The notes below the pieces were generated by a model. The model saw only the letters and a program-made list of their open reading frames with translations. It was not told the DNA's origin and did not search any database. DNA of 12,852 nt from Bacteroidota bacterium (lineage in GTDB: Bacteria > Bacteroidota > Bacteroidia > Chitinophagales > Chitinophagaceae): assembly GCA_023422565.1 (NCBI GenBank), contig JAFAGR010000044.1, forward strand, positions 1-12,852. The letters run 5' to 3'. Position 1 is the first letter of the stretch. Each line of letters begins with the position of its first letter. The translations under genes and the position numbers were made by a program. Positions 1 through 8,242 of this stretch are shown here, one piece after another.

Positions 1-3000
1 ATGTTATACTAACGGGGCCGGGTGGGGGAAGTTTCTCTACTTCTCCTGCAGGGCTGTCTCTCAATGCCGTTTCGGGGCAGGTTACTCCCGCAACCAGTGC
101 CGAAGGAAATTACTTCGTTATTTACAGCTATACAAATAACGGATGCGCGATGAAAGATACGGCCTCGCTTACCATAAAAGGAGGGCCCGCTGCCACAGCA
201 TCAGCCACTCCTTCTCTTGTATGCAACGGGGGCAACTCCCAACTCCAGGTTTCAGTGCCTTCCGGGTATAGCGTTTCTCCCGTAGCGTATTCTGCCTTAA
301 CGCCTTCAGGCACGCCCAACATTATATGGAACTCTTACATAGATGATGGCGTTTCTGCTGCAATACCACTTCCTTTCACTTTTGTTTATTACGGTCAGAA
401 CATTACGCAATTGTATGCTTGTACAAACGGCTACATCATGCTCGGATCCAACTCCGGAAGCAATATCACTCCGCAAACTGTTCCGGATGCAGGCACACCG
501 AACAATGTGATCGCGCTTGCATGGGATGATCTGCTTGTTGACCCTTCAATAAATGCAGGCGCTTATGTCAGGTACTTTGTAAATGGCACTGCGCCTAACC
601 GCGTATTTGTGGTTGAATATTACAACCTCTGTTTTTTTGGTTTTCCTGATGAGGGTGTTGTAAGCGGGCAGATCAGGCTATACGAAGGCAGCAATAACAT
701 TGATGTAAGTGCAGCCATGATTGATGATAACGGCAACGGGTACTCGAAAACTTTGGGAATTGAGGATGCTACAGGTTCGCAGGGGGTTTCTCCGGCAGGG
801 CGAAACAATGCGGTGTGGAATGTTACAAATGAAGCCTGGCGATTCTCCGTTGCAGGCGCGGCAAGTTACCTGTGGAGCCCGGCGACTTATTTAAGCAATA
901 CAACTGTGGCAAACCCGGTTGCTTCCGGAGTTGCTGCTTCAACTAATTACACTGTTCGCGTAACAGACCTTGCCAGTTTATGTTATACCGATGTGCCGGT
1001 TACTGTCACCGTTTCTGCTCCGCTGAGCGGAACATATACCGTAGGCGCAACGGGCAATTTTACTACACTAACGGCAGCCATAAACGCGTACAACAATTTG
1101 TGTATTGGCGGCCCTGTGGTTTTCTCGCTGATCGATAATAACTACAGCACATCCGAGGTTTTTCCACTGGATATAAAGAGTAACATTTACGCAAGCGCGG
1201 TAAATACCCTTACCATTAAACCCGCTGCCGGCGTTTCTCCAACCATTTCCGGAAGCAATGTCACGGGGATATTCCGTTTTAACGGGGCAGATCATGTTAC
1301 GATCGATGGAAGCAATACTGTGGGAGGAACCTCACGCGACCTTGCCATAGTGAATACAAGCGCAAATGTAGATAGCAGTAAGGTCATTTATATGATGGCA
1401 GCTTCCGCATCAAACGGAGCTACTTACAATACGATCAAAAACTCCAACATAAGAGGAAACAGCAGTACCACCACATGGTGCGCAATCTTCGGCGGCGGAT
1501 CCGATCTGTACGGTTTGCCTCCCACAGCAAACAGTAACAATACTTATAGCAACAATTCAATTACCCGCGCCGTGTCCGCAATAGCTCTTGTAGGGCCGGC
1601 CGGCAATGAAAACAACAACCTTATTACGCAAAATTCTGTGGGCTCAACTACTCCTGCAGACAAGTTGGGTTTCTCCGGAATTGAACTCTACCAACAAGCC
1701 GGTGCGCAGGTTACCGCAAACGATATTAATGGGATAATCTGGAGCTCTTCTTCATCTGATGCGTATGGAATTCTTTCTCTTGGTACCAGCAGCAACTGCA
1801 CCATTTCCGGCAACCGGATAAACGAAGTACAGCACACTTCAGTTTGGGGAGCGCACGGAATTTATCTTGGCAACTCGGGTACAGCTTCCAACATGACGGT
1901 AAGCAATAACATGATTTCTAATGTGGTGTCGCAGGGCTTCAACAGCTTTGGTGAAAGGGATAATGGTTACGGCATATCGGTTACCGCAGGTGGTGGTTAC
2001 AAATTGTATTTCAATTCGGTTGCACTAACGGTAAACCCTACACTAACTGGTGCGCATCGCGCAGCATCGTTGTTTGTGGGGCCTTCAGTTACCACAGCAG
2101 GCGCGATCGATCTTAGAAATAATATTTTTTCCAATCATCAAACTATTGGCAATACCAACAGCCGTTATGCCATGCTGGTGATGGCGGCAAACAATGTTTT
2201 TTCATCTATCAATTACAATGTGTATTACTCGGCAAGTTCAAACCTTCTTTGCAGGGGAACTAACGCGCTTACTTTTACTACGCTTGCTGCCTTGCAGGGA
2301 AATATCGGGGGTAATCTCAATTCAGTGGCCGCAACTCCCTCTTACGTTTCTGCCACAAATCTTCATCTGAATGCTGCGGCAAATGCAGCCATCTCTAACA
2401 CAGGCCAGGTGATCGCCGGAATAGTTGCAGATTATGACAACCAAACGCGAAACGGCTTAAACCCTGACCCAGGAGCAGATGAATTTGTTGGACCAAATTA
2501 CGGTTCATGGGTGGGAAGGGTGTCTACCGACTGGACCAATCCTCAGAACTGGGAGGCCAATTTTGTGCCTTTAAGTACAACCGATGTATTCATCCATGGC
2601 GGATATGCGTTTATGCCTACCGTTACCACGGTGCAGCCTATGCGAAATTTGAACCTCAGTGCACCCGGACCGTCTTCTCCGCCCATTCTTACCGTGAATG
2701 GCGGAACAATACAGGTTTATGGAAGTATAAATAAAACAGGCGGTACGGTGATCGCGTCAAATGGTACGCTCGAAATGAGTGGCAGTGCAGCCCAAACCAT
2801 TCCCGCATCTATGTTCCAGGCAAACAATCTTCTCAACCTTATTATTTCCAATACCAACAATGTAACCGGTGTTTCCTTAGGCGGCGACTTAGATGTTTAT
2901 CGCTCGGTCACCTTCTCACCCGCCGGATTAAGGCTAACCACTAACAACCGTCTTACCTTCAAATCTACTTTTTCTGAAACTGCGTGGTTGGGAAATGTAA

Positions 3001-4805
3001 CCGGAAAAACCATTACGGGCAATGCCACCGTGGAACGATATATTGGTACAGGAGTTACGGCTGGCCATCATACAAAATCATGGCAGCTCCTGGCCGTTCC
3101 CGTTAGTGGCCCCCAAACCGTGAGGGCTGCATGGCAGGAAGGGTCTCTCGCACCGAACGATAATTTGAAACCGGGATTTGGTACACAACTCACAAGTGAA
3201 TTGCCTAATGCAACCTCCCTTGGTTTCGATGTGTATACACAACCCGGGCCGTCAATTAAAACATACGTACCCGCAACAAACTTGTGGGCGGGATTGGCGA
3301 ACACTACATCTACACAGATCTATAATAAGAAAGGTTACATGATTCTTGTTCGTGGCGACCGGAGCGTGCAGGCTCACAATTCGCCCGCGGTGCCCACTGT
3401 GTTGCGTACGTCAGGTAAATTGTTTACCACCGGTGCCGATCTTCCCGGCGCAACAACTGTTTTGGCAGGGCGGATGGAGTCTGTAGGCAATCCCTACGCC
3501 TCGGCGATTGATTTCAGGCTGTTGTTTAAAACCAATGTTTCAGATATTTTTTACCTGTGGGATCCACGGCTCACCACGGCGCCGAATTCTGCATACGGAC
3601 TGGGCGGATTTCAAACATTCACGAAAGACATGGCGGGCGATTACCGCGTAACACCCGGAGGGGGAAGTTTCGGGGCAGGAGGTTCGGTGAATAATGTGAT
3701 TCAAAGCGGGGCTGCATTCTTTGTACAGTCAAGCCAGCCGCTTGCCGGGGCGAATGGAACCTTATCCTTTTCAGAGACCGCAAAGGTGTCGGGAAGCACG
3801 CTTGTGCATAGGGGCGGCCGGCGGGTGGAAAAGGAACTTCGTGTGAACCTCTCCGTTAGTATAGGCGGTGAGAAGGTTTTGTTGGATGGTGTGCTGGCGC
3901 AATTTGATGCTTCTTATAGGAATGTTGTAGATGGAAATGATGCAAGAAAGATGGGCAACACGGGCGAAAATATGGGATTGCTTCGCAACGGAACGCTTCT
4001 TTCGGTGGAAAGAAGGGGGAGTGTAACGGTTACGGATACACTATTTCTGCATCTCGGGCAGGTGAGGGTGCAGAACTACAACTTAGATATCACGGCCTCA
4101 AACCTGGCTCGTGGGAACATGAGGGCGTGGTTAGTGGATTTGTACACCAACATTTCAACGTCTCTTGATCTTTCAGGTATTACATCATATTCTTTTAGCG
4201 TGAACCCTGAAGAAGCATCTTACCAGTCCGGCCGCTTCATTATCGTGTTCAAGAAGCCAAAAATTTCTCCGGTATTTTACTTTGTACTAACGGGAACAAC
4301 TATTCGAAAGGGGGCAAATCGCCTTGCCTGGACATGGAAAGATGGAGTTGATATGAACGGCGTGGTTTTGGAAAAGGCTGAAGACGGCAGAAATTTTTCA
4401 GAACTAGTGCGTATGACTGCTCCTTTAATATCGGGAACGCAAAGTTTTATAGATGAAACGCCCCGGCCAGGCGATAATCATTATCGTATCAGGAGCCTGG
4501 GAAAAAATGCCGCCCCGTATTTCAGCAACACGGTGATGCTAAACAATAGATCAACTCCAACTTTCACTATTTATCCTAATCCATTTGTCGGGAAAGTTAC
4601 ACTAAAGTATGGCGCGCTTGTGAATGGCATTTACACCTACCAGGTAAGTAATTCAGCCGGACAGGTACTTATAAAAAATAGTTTCTCAATTAACAAGCAG
4701 GGATCTCTGGATCTTATGCTGAACTTGCTCCCAGGAAATTATCAATTTGCTTTGTTTGCAGATGACGGAAGAAAAATATTTTCTACCGGTATATTGAAAC
4801 AATAG
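1..4805 (+). CDS. Giant T9SS-secreted mosaic surface protein, 5'-truncated (Ig-like, nidogen-like, beta-helix, type A sorting domain)
   Basis: The frame is open from base 3, so 1600 residues are visible and the true start lies upstream. The ATG at 150 is internal: the 49 residues before it form the end of an Ig/PKD-like domain with its usual NGC motif. Numbering from that Met: an Ig-like domain begins near 18 (C25), is interrupted by a nidogen-like region (about 60-233), and resumes with LWSPATYLSN at 241-289. A right-handed beta-helix rich in Asn/Ser turns runs from about 294 to 780 and closes with GADEF at 775-779. Next come a W/NW motif module (787-815), TVERYI (960-965), GNPYASAIDF (1113-1122), an FN3-like region (about 1380-1466) and a T9SS type A sorting domain (YPNPF at 1475-1479, C-terminal ILKQ). 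Families with this tail cross the outer membrane by T9SS and are often anchored or released at the surface. Adhesion or glycan contact is inferred; no catalytic residues were recognised. It converges with the next gene. Confidence 0.93.
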   Translation, partial: VILTGPGGGSFSTSPAGLSLNAVSGQVTPATSAEGNYFVIYSYTNNGCAMKDTASLTIKGGPAATASATPSLVCNGGNSQLQVSVPSGYSVSPVAYSALTPSGTPNIIWNSYIDDGVSAAIPLPFTFVYYGQNITQLYACTNGYIMLGSNSGSNITPQTVPDAGTPNNVIALAWDDLLVDPSINAGAYVRYFVNGTAPNRVFVVEYYNLCFFGFPDEGVVSGQIRLYEGSNNIDVSAAMIDDNGNGYSKTLGIEDATGSQGVSPAGRNNAVWNVTNEAWRFSVAGAASYLWSPATYLSNTTVANPVASGVAASTNYTVRVTDLASLCYTDVPVTVTVSAPLSGTYTVGATGNFTTLTAAINAYNNLCIGGPVVFSLIDNNYSTSEVFPLDIKSNIYASAVNTLTIKPAAGVSPTISGSNVTGIFRFNGADHVTIDGSNTVGGTSRDLAIVNTSANVDSSKVIYMMAASASNGATYNTIKNSNIRGNSSTTTWCAIFGGGSDLYGLPPTANSNNTYSNNSITRAVSAIALVGPAGNENNNLITQNSVGSTTPADKLGFSGIELYQQAGAQVTANDINGIIWSSSSSDAYGILSLGTSSNCTISGNRINEVQHTSVWGAHGIYLGNSGTASNMTVSNNMISNVVSQGFNSFGERDNGYGISVTAGGGYKLYFNSVALTVNPTLTGAHRAASLFVGPSVTTAGAIDLRNNIFSNHQTIGNTNSRYAMLVMAANNVFSSINYNVYYSASSNLLCRGTNALTFTTLAALQGNIGGNLNSVAATPSYVSATNLHLNAAANAAISNTGQVIAGIVADYDNQTRNGLNPDPGADEFVGPNYGSWVGRVSTDWTNPQNWEANFVPLSTTDVFIHGGYAFMPTVTTVQPMRNLNLSAPGPSSPPILTVNGGTIQVYGSINKTGGTVIASNGTLEMSGSAAQTIPASMFQANNLLNLIISNTNNVTGVSLGGDLDVYRSVTFSPAGLRLTTNNRLTFKSTFSETAWLGNVTGKTITGNATVERYIGTGVTAGHHTKSWQLLAVPVSGPQTVRAAWQEGSLAPNDNLKPGFGTQLTSELPNATSLGFDVYTQPGPSIKTYVPATNLWAGLANTTSTQIYNKKGYMILVRGDRSVQAHNSPAVPTVLRTSGKLFTTGADLPGATTVLAGRMESVGNPYASAIDFRLLFKTNVSDIFYLWDPRLTTAPNSAYGLGGFQTFTKDMAGDYRVTPGGGSFGAGGSVNNVIQSGAAFFVQSSQPLAGANGTLSFSETAKVSGSTLVHRGGRRVEKELRVNLSVSIGGEKVLLDGVLAQFDASYRNVVDGNDARKMGNTGENMGLLRNGTLLSVERRGSVTVTDTLFLHLGQVRVQNYNLDITASNLARGNMRAWLVDLYTNISTSLDLSGITSYSFSVNPEEASYQSGRFIIVFKKPKISPVFYFVLTGTTIRKGANRLAWTWKDGVDMNGVVLEKAEDGRNFSELVRMTAPLISGTQSFIDETPRPGDNHYRIRSLGKNAAPYFSNTVMLNNRSTPTFTIYPNPFVGKVTLKYGALVNGIYTYQVSNSAGQVLIKNSFSINKQGSLDLMLNLLPGNYQFALFADDGRKIFSTGILKQ

Positions 4806-4861
4806 TGTTGAAAGCACAGTATAGTATTGTTGCATTTGGAACAACTCTTATCTCTAAGAAG

Positions 4862-4891
4862 AAAGAATTTCCCGTTTATTAAAAATTCTTT
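4862..4891. repeat. Weak AT-rich inverted repeat in the convergent gap
   Basis: AAAGAATTT (4862-4870) and AAATTCTTT (4883-4891) are perfect 9-bp inverted arms around a 12-nt loop. They lie 57 bases after the stop of the + strand gene and about 110 bases beyond the stop of the facing - strand gene. The stem has only one G:C pair and neither side is followed by a clean T-run, so it is a poor intrinsic terminator and may be chance in AT-rich DNA. The rest of the 193-base gap shows no gene or clear signal. Confidence 0.25.
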
Positions 4892-4998
4892 AAAAATAAA
4901 AAGGGCACTATTAACATAAAATTACGGTTGTACCCCATTTAGGGATAGTCGTGTAATCTTTTCTCTCGATCGTTCACCAAGATCAATTAGTTTGATAT

Positions 4999-7929
4999 TT
5001 ATTGTTTTATAAATCGAATCACCTCATTCTTTCCATCACGCACTATCACTACCTGATAAACACCACCCATCCACCTTGCACAATCGATCTGTACATTGTT
5101 ATTGCCTTCCAGAAACAGTATATCCCTCTTATATACTATTTTACCAGCCATATCGATCACCCGAATTCCCCCACGTGTTTCCTCATCAACATCCAAACAT
5201 ATATTTAGCGTGCCTTTTACAGGGTTAGGAGAAAGGGTGGTAGTGGTAGTGGCCGGAGGATTGATTATTGGGTTATCTACAATAATTTCATTTGACAGCA
5301 GGTTCCAACCGTTCGCTCTTCTTGCCCTAACGCGATAATGATTTGTACCATCGGACGGGTTCAGATGATTGTATGAATAGCTTTGAGGATCGTTGGAATT
5401 ACCGTGTGAGGTAACAAACCCGATAGCAACAAAATTCAAACCGTCGGTACTGTGCTCAACCTCAAATCCTGAAATAGAGAGCTCGTTGTCAGTTTTCCAG
5501 GTAAGCAATACCTGGCCGTTTGACAATGTGCCCGCAAAATCAAACAATGTTACAGGATCGGGGGGTGTGATATTGTCCACAATTATAGTTTGATGCTCAT
5601 TGGTTACGATCGGTAAATTAAAATCAAAGTATATAGAAGCCCCATTCAGAATAGTGTCGCCCATTGCAAGCAAAGCCCTATTGGGGCGAATTTTAAATGT
5701 AACAAATCCGTGACTCAATGGTTCGTTCTGAATGCTGTCGACCAGCAAGATGTTTGCAAAATTGAAGGAAAGGAACTTTCCATCTTTTAAACTCATAGTA
5801 CACGGATGACTACTGCCTGTAAATTGAATGGAATCGGTATTCAAGCGGTCGGTAAGTGTATCGCGGATGATAATATTAAATGCAGTATCGTTTCCTGTAT
5901 TTTGAAAACGTATCGTATACGAAAGCCATTGTCCATTTTGCAGATCCGCTACCGGCATGCGGCCGCTGTAGTTTTCATTCTTATCATTAGGGTCGTAGCT
6001 CCCGGTCACATCTTGTTGTAGTACAAAAATGTTATCGGTACTGTCAACATCTCCACCGGCAATATATCGGGTTGTAAAAGAAATATTATCTCCTGCGTTA
6101 AGCATGGGCGGAGCATCAAGTTGCAACATAATATTGATCTCTGCCGATTCAAATGGCTGCAGACCGGGCACATGCCAGGTGAACACACCACCTGAAGAAG
6201 ACAATGGTTGTGGAGTGGCATTTAGCAAACTCGAACGCGGGTCTAATTCCAACTTTATAGTGTCTGTGGAATTGGAAACGGTTCCCCTGTTTGTATAAAC
6301 GATCTTGTAACCTGCTTCAAACCCCGGACGTACATCCGTTAATGGCACGCATGCTACGCTTTTGTCAATTATATTTTCAGCCCTTACCGCGAAATTTATA
6401 GTATCCCTTTGGGCAAACGTATTGAATACAGAAGTTTCCATTGCCGGAGAAACAGTGTAGTATGAGGAGGGTGGAACATATTGTGTTTGATAGCTACCTG
6501 TGTCAACAAACATTGCATAGGTGCCGTCTGTCGGAAACACCTCCCATCGTGAGGATTGTTTTGTGGTTTTTACTTTTCCGTAGTTGAACGGAGGTTCCCC
6601 TGCATCTTTAATTCCATTGTTGTTCTCATCAAGAAATACCTGTCCGGTGATACGGTTGTGCCCTTTCACTCTAACGATCCATGCCTGTTCGGGATTCGAT
6701 GGATAATATGGTCGCCAGTTTCCCGTAAAACCCACAATTATAAAATCATTTCCCGAAGGAAAGGTTTTTACGGAATTGAAAACACCCTGATCTACGTCGT
6801 GTATGTAATCCCGGTTTCCATATTTTAACATGCCATATGAACCAATTGATTCTTGATGATAGGTTCCCGCCACCACGTAGCTATCCTCATTGTTCGCAAT
6901 GCCATGGTATGGCCCGTACCTTTCAAAATTAACATAGGCCGGGCAGCTGTAATTTCCATTATAACTGTTGCCAAGTTGCATTACCCTGGTTGAATCAAAT
7001 TCTTTCTTCCAAACAAAATCTCGTCGCCTGAAGCAAAACTCAGTATAATCATAATCGTGATAGCTTCCGGCCAAAAAATATTCGCCATCCCCCTTTACGA
7101 AGGAATTGTCATACTCGCCGGCAACTGCCGAAGCAACCTGATAAGTACCATTGCTATTATCAACGGAATATAGCTTCGCGGGCCAGTGATTTACCCAATG
7201 TTCATAAGGCCAAACACCTTCTAAAGTTTGTGTACGTTGAGAAACGTAGGTCATCAGGTCATTGTTCTCTCCCAGTTCTATACCATGTGATCGGGAAGGT
7301 GTAACGGGAGCACATTTTTCCCATACCAATGATCCATTTCCGGATATTTTTATAACCCAGGCGCTGGTATCTCCTGTGTTGGAAGCCACATCTCCGTTGC
7401 GAGATAAGGTTGTGCCCGCAATGGCGTAATGTTGGTCAGACGTTACCACCCCGTCAAATCCCCAGTCGTGGCCCGATCCGCCAAAGGTTTTGCTCCATGC
7501 AATAGTACCATCATAGTTCACCTTTACCACCCAAAGATCCGAGCTGCCCCTGTTATTACTTACATCACCATCATTAGAAGTAGTACTTCCAATACAAATA
7601 AAAGACTGGTCAACTCCTTTTATCACCGCGTTAAATTCATCAGAGTTTGCACCACCTATGGAGCGCTGCCATAACATATTGCCATCTGCATCGAGACGTG
7701 CGATCCAGGCATCATTCGAATCAAGTGATCCGTGGTGCCCGCTGATATGGCCGTCATTCGACTTTGAAGCACCAACAACCACAAATGTTCCATCATCATG
7801 TATCAATACATCATTGAGCTGATCTGCACCCGTACCCCCATATTTCTTTTCCCACATGATGCCAGGAATTTGTGATACCGCCATTTGTGCAAAACAAATG
7901 CTAAGGAGCAAGAAGTAGAATTTTCTCAT
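4999..7929 (-). CDS. T9SS-secreted beta-propeller protein with SdrD-like and YDPNDK domains
   Basis: 976 residues. The start is chosen because it gives a clean Sec signal peptide (MRKF then a hydrophobic core, likely cut AVS|Q at 19/20). Residues 24-421 carry seven blade-like motifs of the form (D/N)xx(F/Y)xxxG at about 46, 107, 165, 221, 281, 348 and 393. The first three blades are canonical, with a GGxxxD opening, SxDG loop and WxxK(L/I/V) strand. Residues 427-447 form an SdrD B-like start with a DENNNGIKD loop that may bind calcium. A region starting YDPNDK (645-650) with an FQNTG motif is typical of large Bacteroidota T9SS cargo. An FN3-like domain follows (about 792-885, LLTWKTDNE, FEVEHSTDG), then a Thr-rich linker and a type A sorting domain (LSPNP at 899-903, C-terminal RFIKQ). 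No enzymatic motif is visible; surface binding is inferred. No strong Shine-Dalgarno sequence, as usual in the phylum. Confidence 0.95.
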   Translation of the reverse strand: MRKFYFLLLSICFAQMAVSQIPGIMWEKKYGGTGADQLNDVLIHDDGTFVVVGASKSNDGHISGHHGSLDSNDAWIARLDADGNMLWQRSIGGANSDEFNAVIKGVDQSFICIGSTTSNDGDVSNNRGSSDLWVVKVNYDGTIAWSKTFGGSGHDWGFDGVVTSDQHYAIAGTTLSRNGDVASNTGDTSAWVIKISGNGSLVWEKCAPVTPSRSHGIELGENNDLMTYVSQRTQTLEGVWPYEHWVNHWPAKLYSVDNSNGTYQVASAVAGEYDNSFVKGDGEYFLAGSYHDYDYTEFCFRRRDFVWKKEFDSTRVMQLGNSYNGNYSCPAYVNFERYGPYHGIANNEDSYVVAGTYHQESIGSYGMLKYGNRDYIHDVDQGVFNSVKTFPSGNDFIIVGFTGNWRPYYPSNPEQAWIVRVKGHNRITGQVFLDENNNGIKDAGEPPFNYGKVKTTKQSSRWEVFPTDGTYAMFVDTGSYQTQYVPPSSYYTVSPAMETSVFNTFAQRDTINFAVRAENIIDKSVACVPLTDVRPGFEAGYKIVYTNRGTVSNSTDTIKLELDPRSSLLNATPQPLSSSGGVFTWHVPGLQPFESAEINIMLQLDAPPMLNAGDNISFTTRYIAGGDVDSTDNIFVLQQDVTGSYDPNDKNENYSGRMPVADLQNGQWLSYTIRFQNTGNDTAFNIIIRDTLTDRLNTDSIQFTGSSHPCTMSLKDGKFLSFNFANILLVDSIQNEPLSHGFVTFKIRPNRALLAMGDTILNGASIYFDFNLPIVTNEHQTIIVDNITPPDPVTLFDFAGTLSNGQVLLTWKTDNELSISGFEVEHSTDGLNFVAIGFVTSHGNSNDPQSYSYNHLNPSDGTNHYRVRARRANGWNLLSNEIIVDNPIINPPATTTTTLSPNPVKGTLNICLDVDEETRGGIRVIDMAGKIVYKRDILFLEGNNNVQIDCARWMGGVYQVVIVRDGKNEVIRFIKQ

Positions 7930-8195
7930 TATTCTGATGTTTTATTAAGCAGCAATGCCACTATTAAAAAGTAGATAAAACTTTTTTTCGGGCAGGTATC
8001 AGCAGAGGTGTTTTTTCAAGTGGCCGATCAGAGAGAGAGTTCCGGTAACGAAAAATCAAGGTAGTGCATTTTTTTGCCAAAAGCATTTTTTTTTAATGGG
8101 ATTATTTTTTTGCAGGTACAGGTGCACGTTAGTAGAGGTATGAAAAAGAAAATTTATTCGCGGTGGCCTGCTTTTAGCCTTCTGAGGCAATGTTT
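7930..8195 (-). promoter_or_regulatory. Leader/promoter region of the propeller gene, rich in A-tracts
   Basis: No gene is seen here. Because a terminator closes the upstream gene at 8196-8227, the promoter of the gene starting at 7929 should lie in these 266 bases. Read on the - strand there are A-tracts of 7, 9 and 7 bases (8105-8111, 8086-8094, 8069-8075) with centres 18 bases apart, and further tracts at 8011-8016 and 7982-7988. The element GCAT followed by a T-run occurs twice (8067 and 8083). I could not place a Bacteroidota-type promoter (TTG, about 19-21 bases, TAnnTTTG) with confidence; partial matches exist but with wrong spacing. The region assignment rests on context. Confidence 0.4.
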
Positions 8196-8227
8196 AAAAA
8201 AGAGGATGGCCAATTAATGACCATCCT
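8196..8227 (-). terminator. Intrinsic terminator of the tailspike-like gene
   Basis: On the - strand AGGATGGTCA (8227-8218) pairs with TGGCCATCCT (8212-8203), giving a 10-bp stem with one G:T pair and a 5-nt loop (8213-8217). One C then leads into a run of six T (8201-8196). It starts 16 bases beyond the stop codon at 8243. This is a textbook rho-independent terminator and separates transcription of the two - strand genes. Confidence 0.85.
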
Positions 8228-8242
8228 TTAAAACTCCGTTCA

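Noticed and set aside
8039..8084. Possible - strand promoter (TTTTTGG, then TACCTTGA)
   Set aside because: The spacing between the two elements is about 14 bases, short of the 19-21 usual in Bacteroidota, and the second element lacks the full TAnnTTTG. It is not better than chance in this AT-rich leader.
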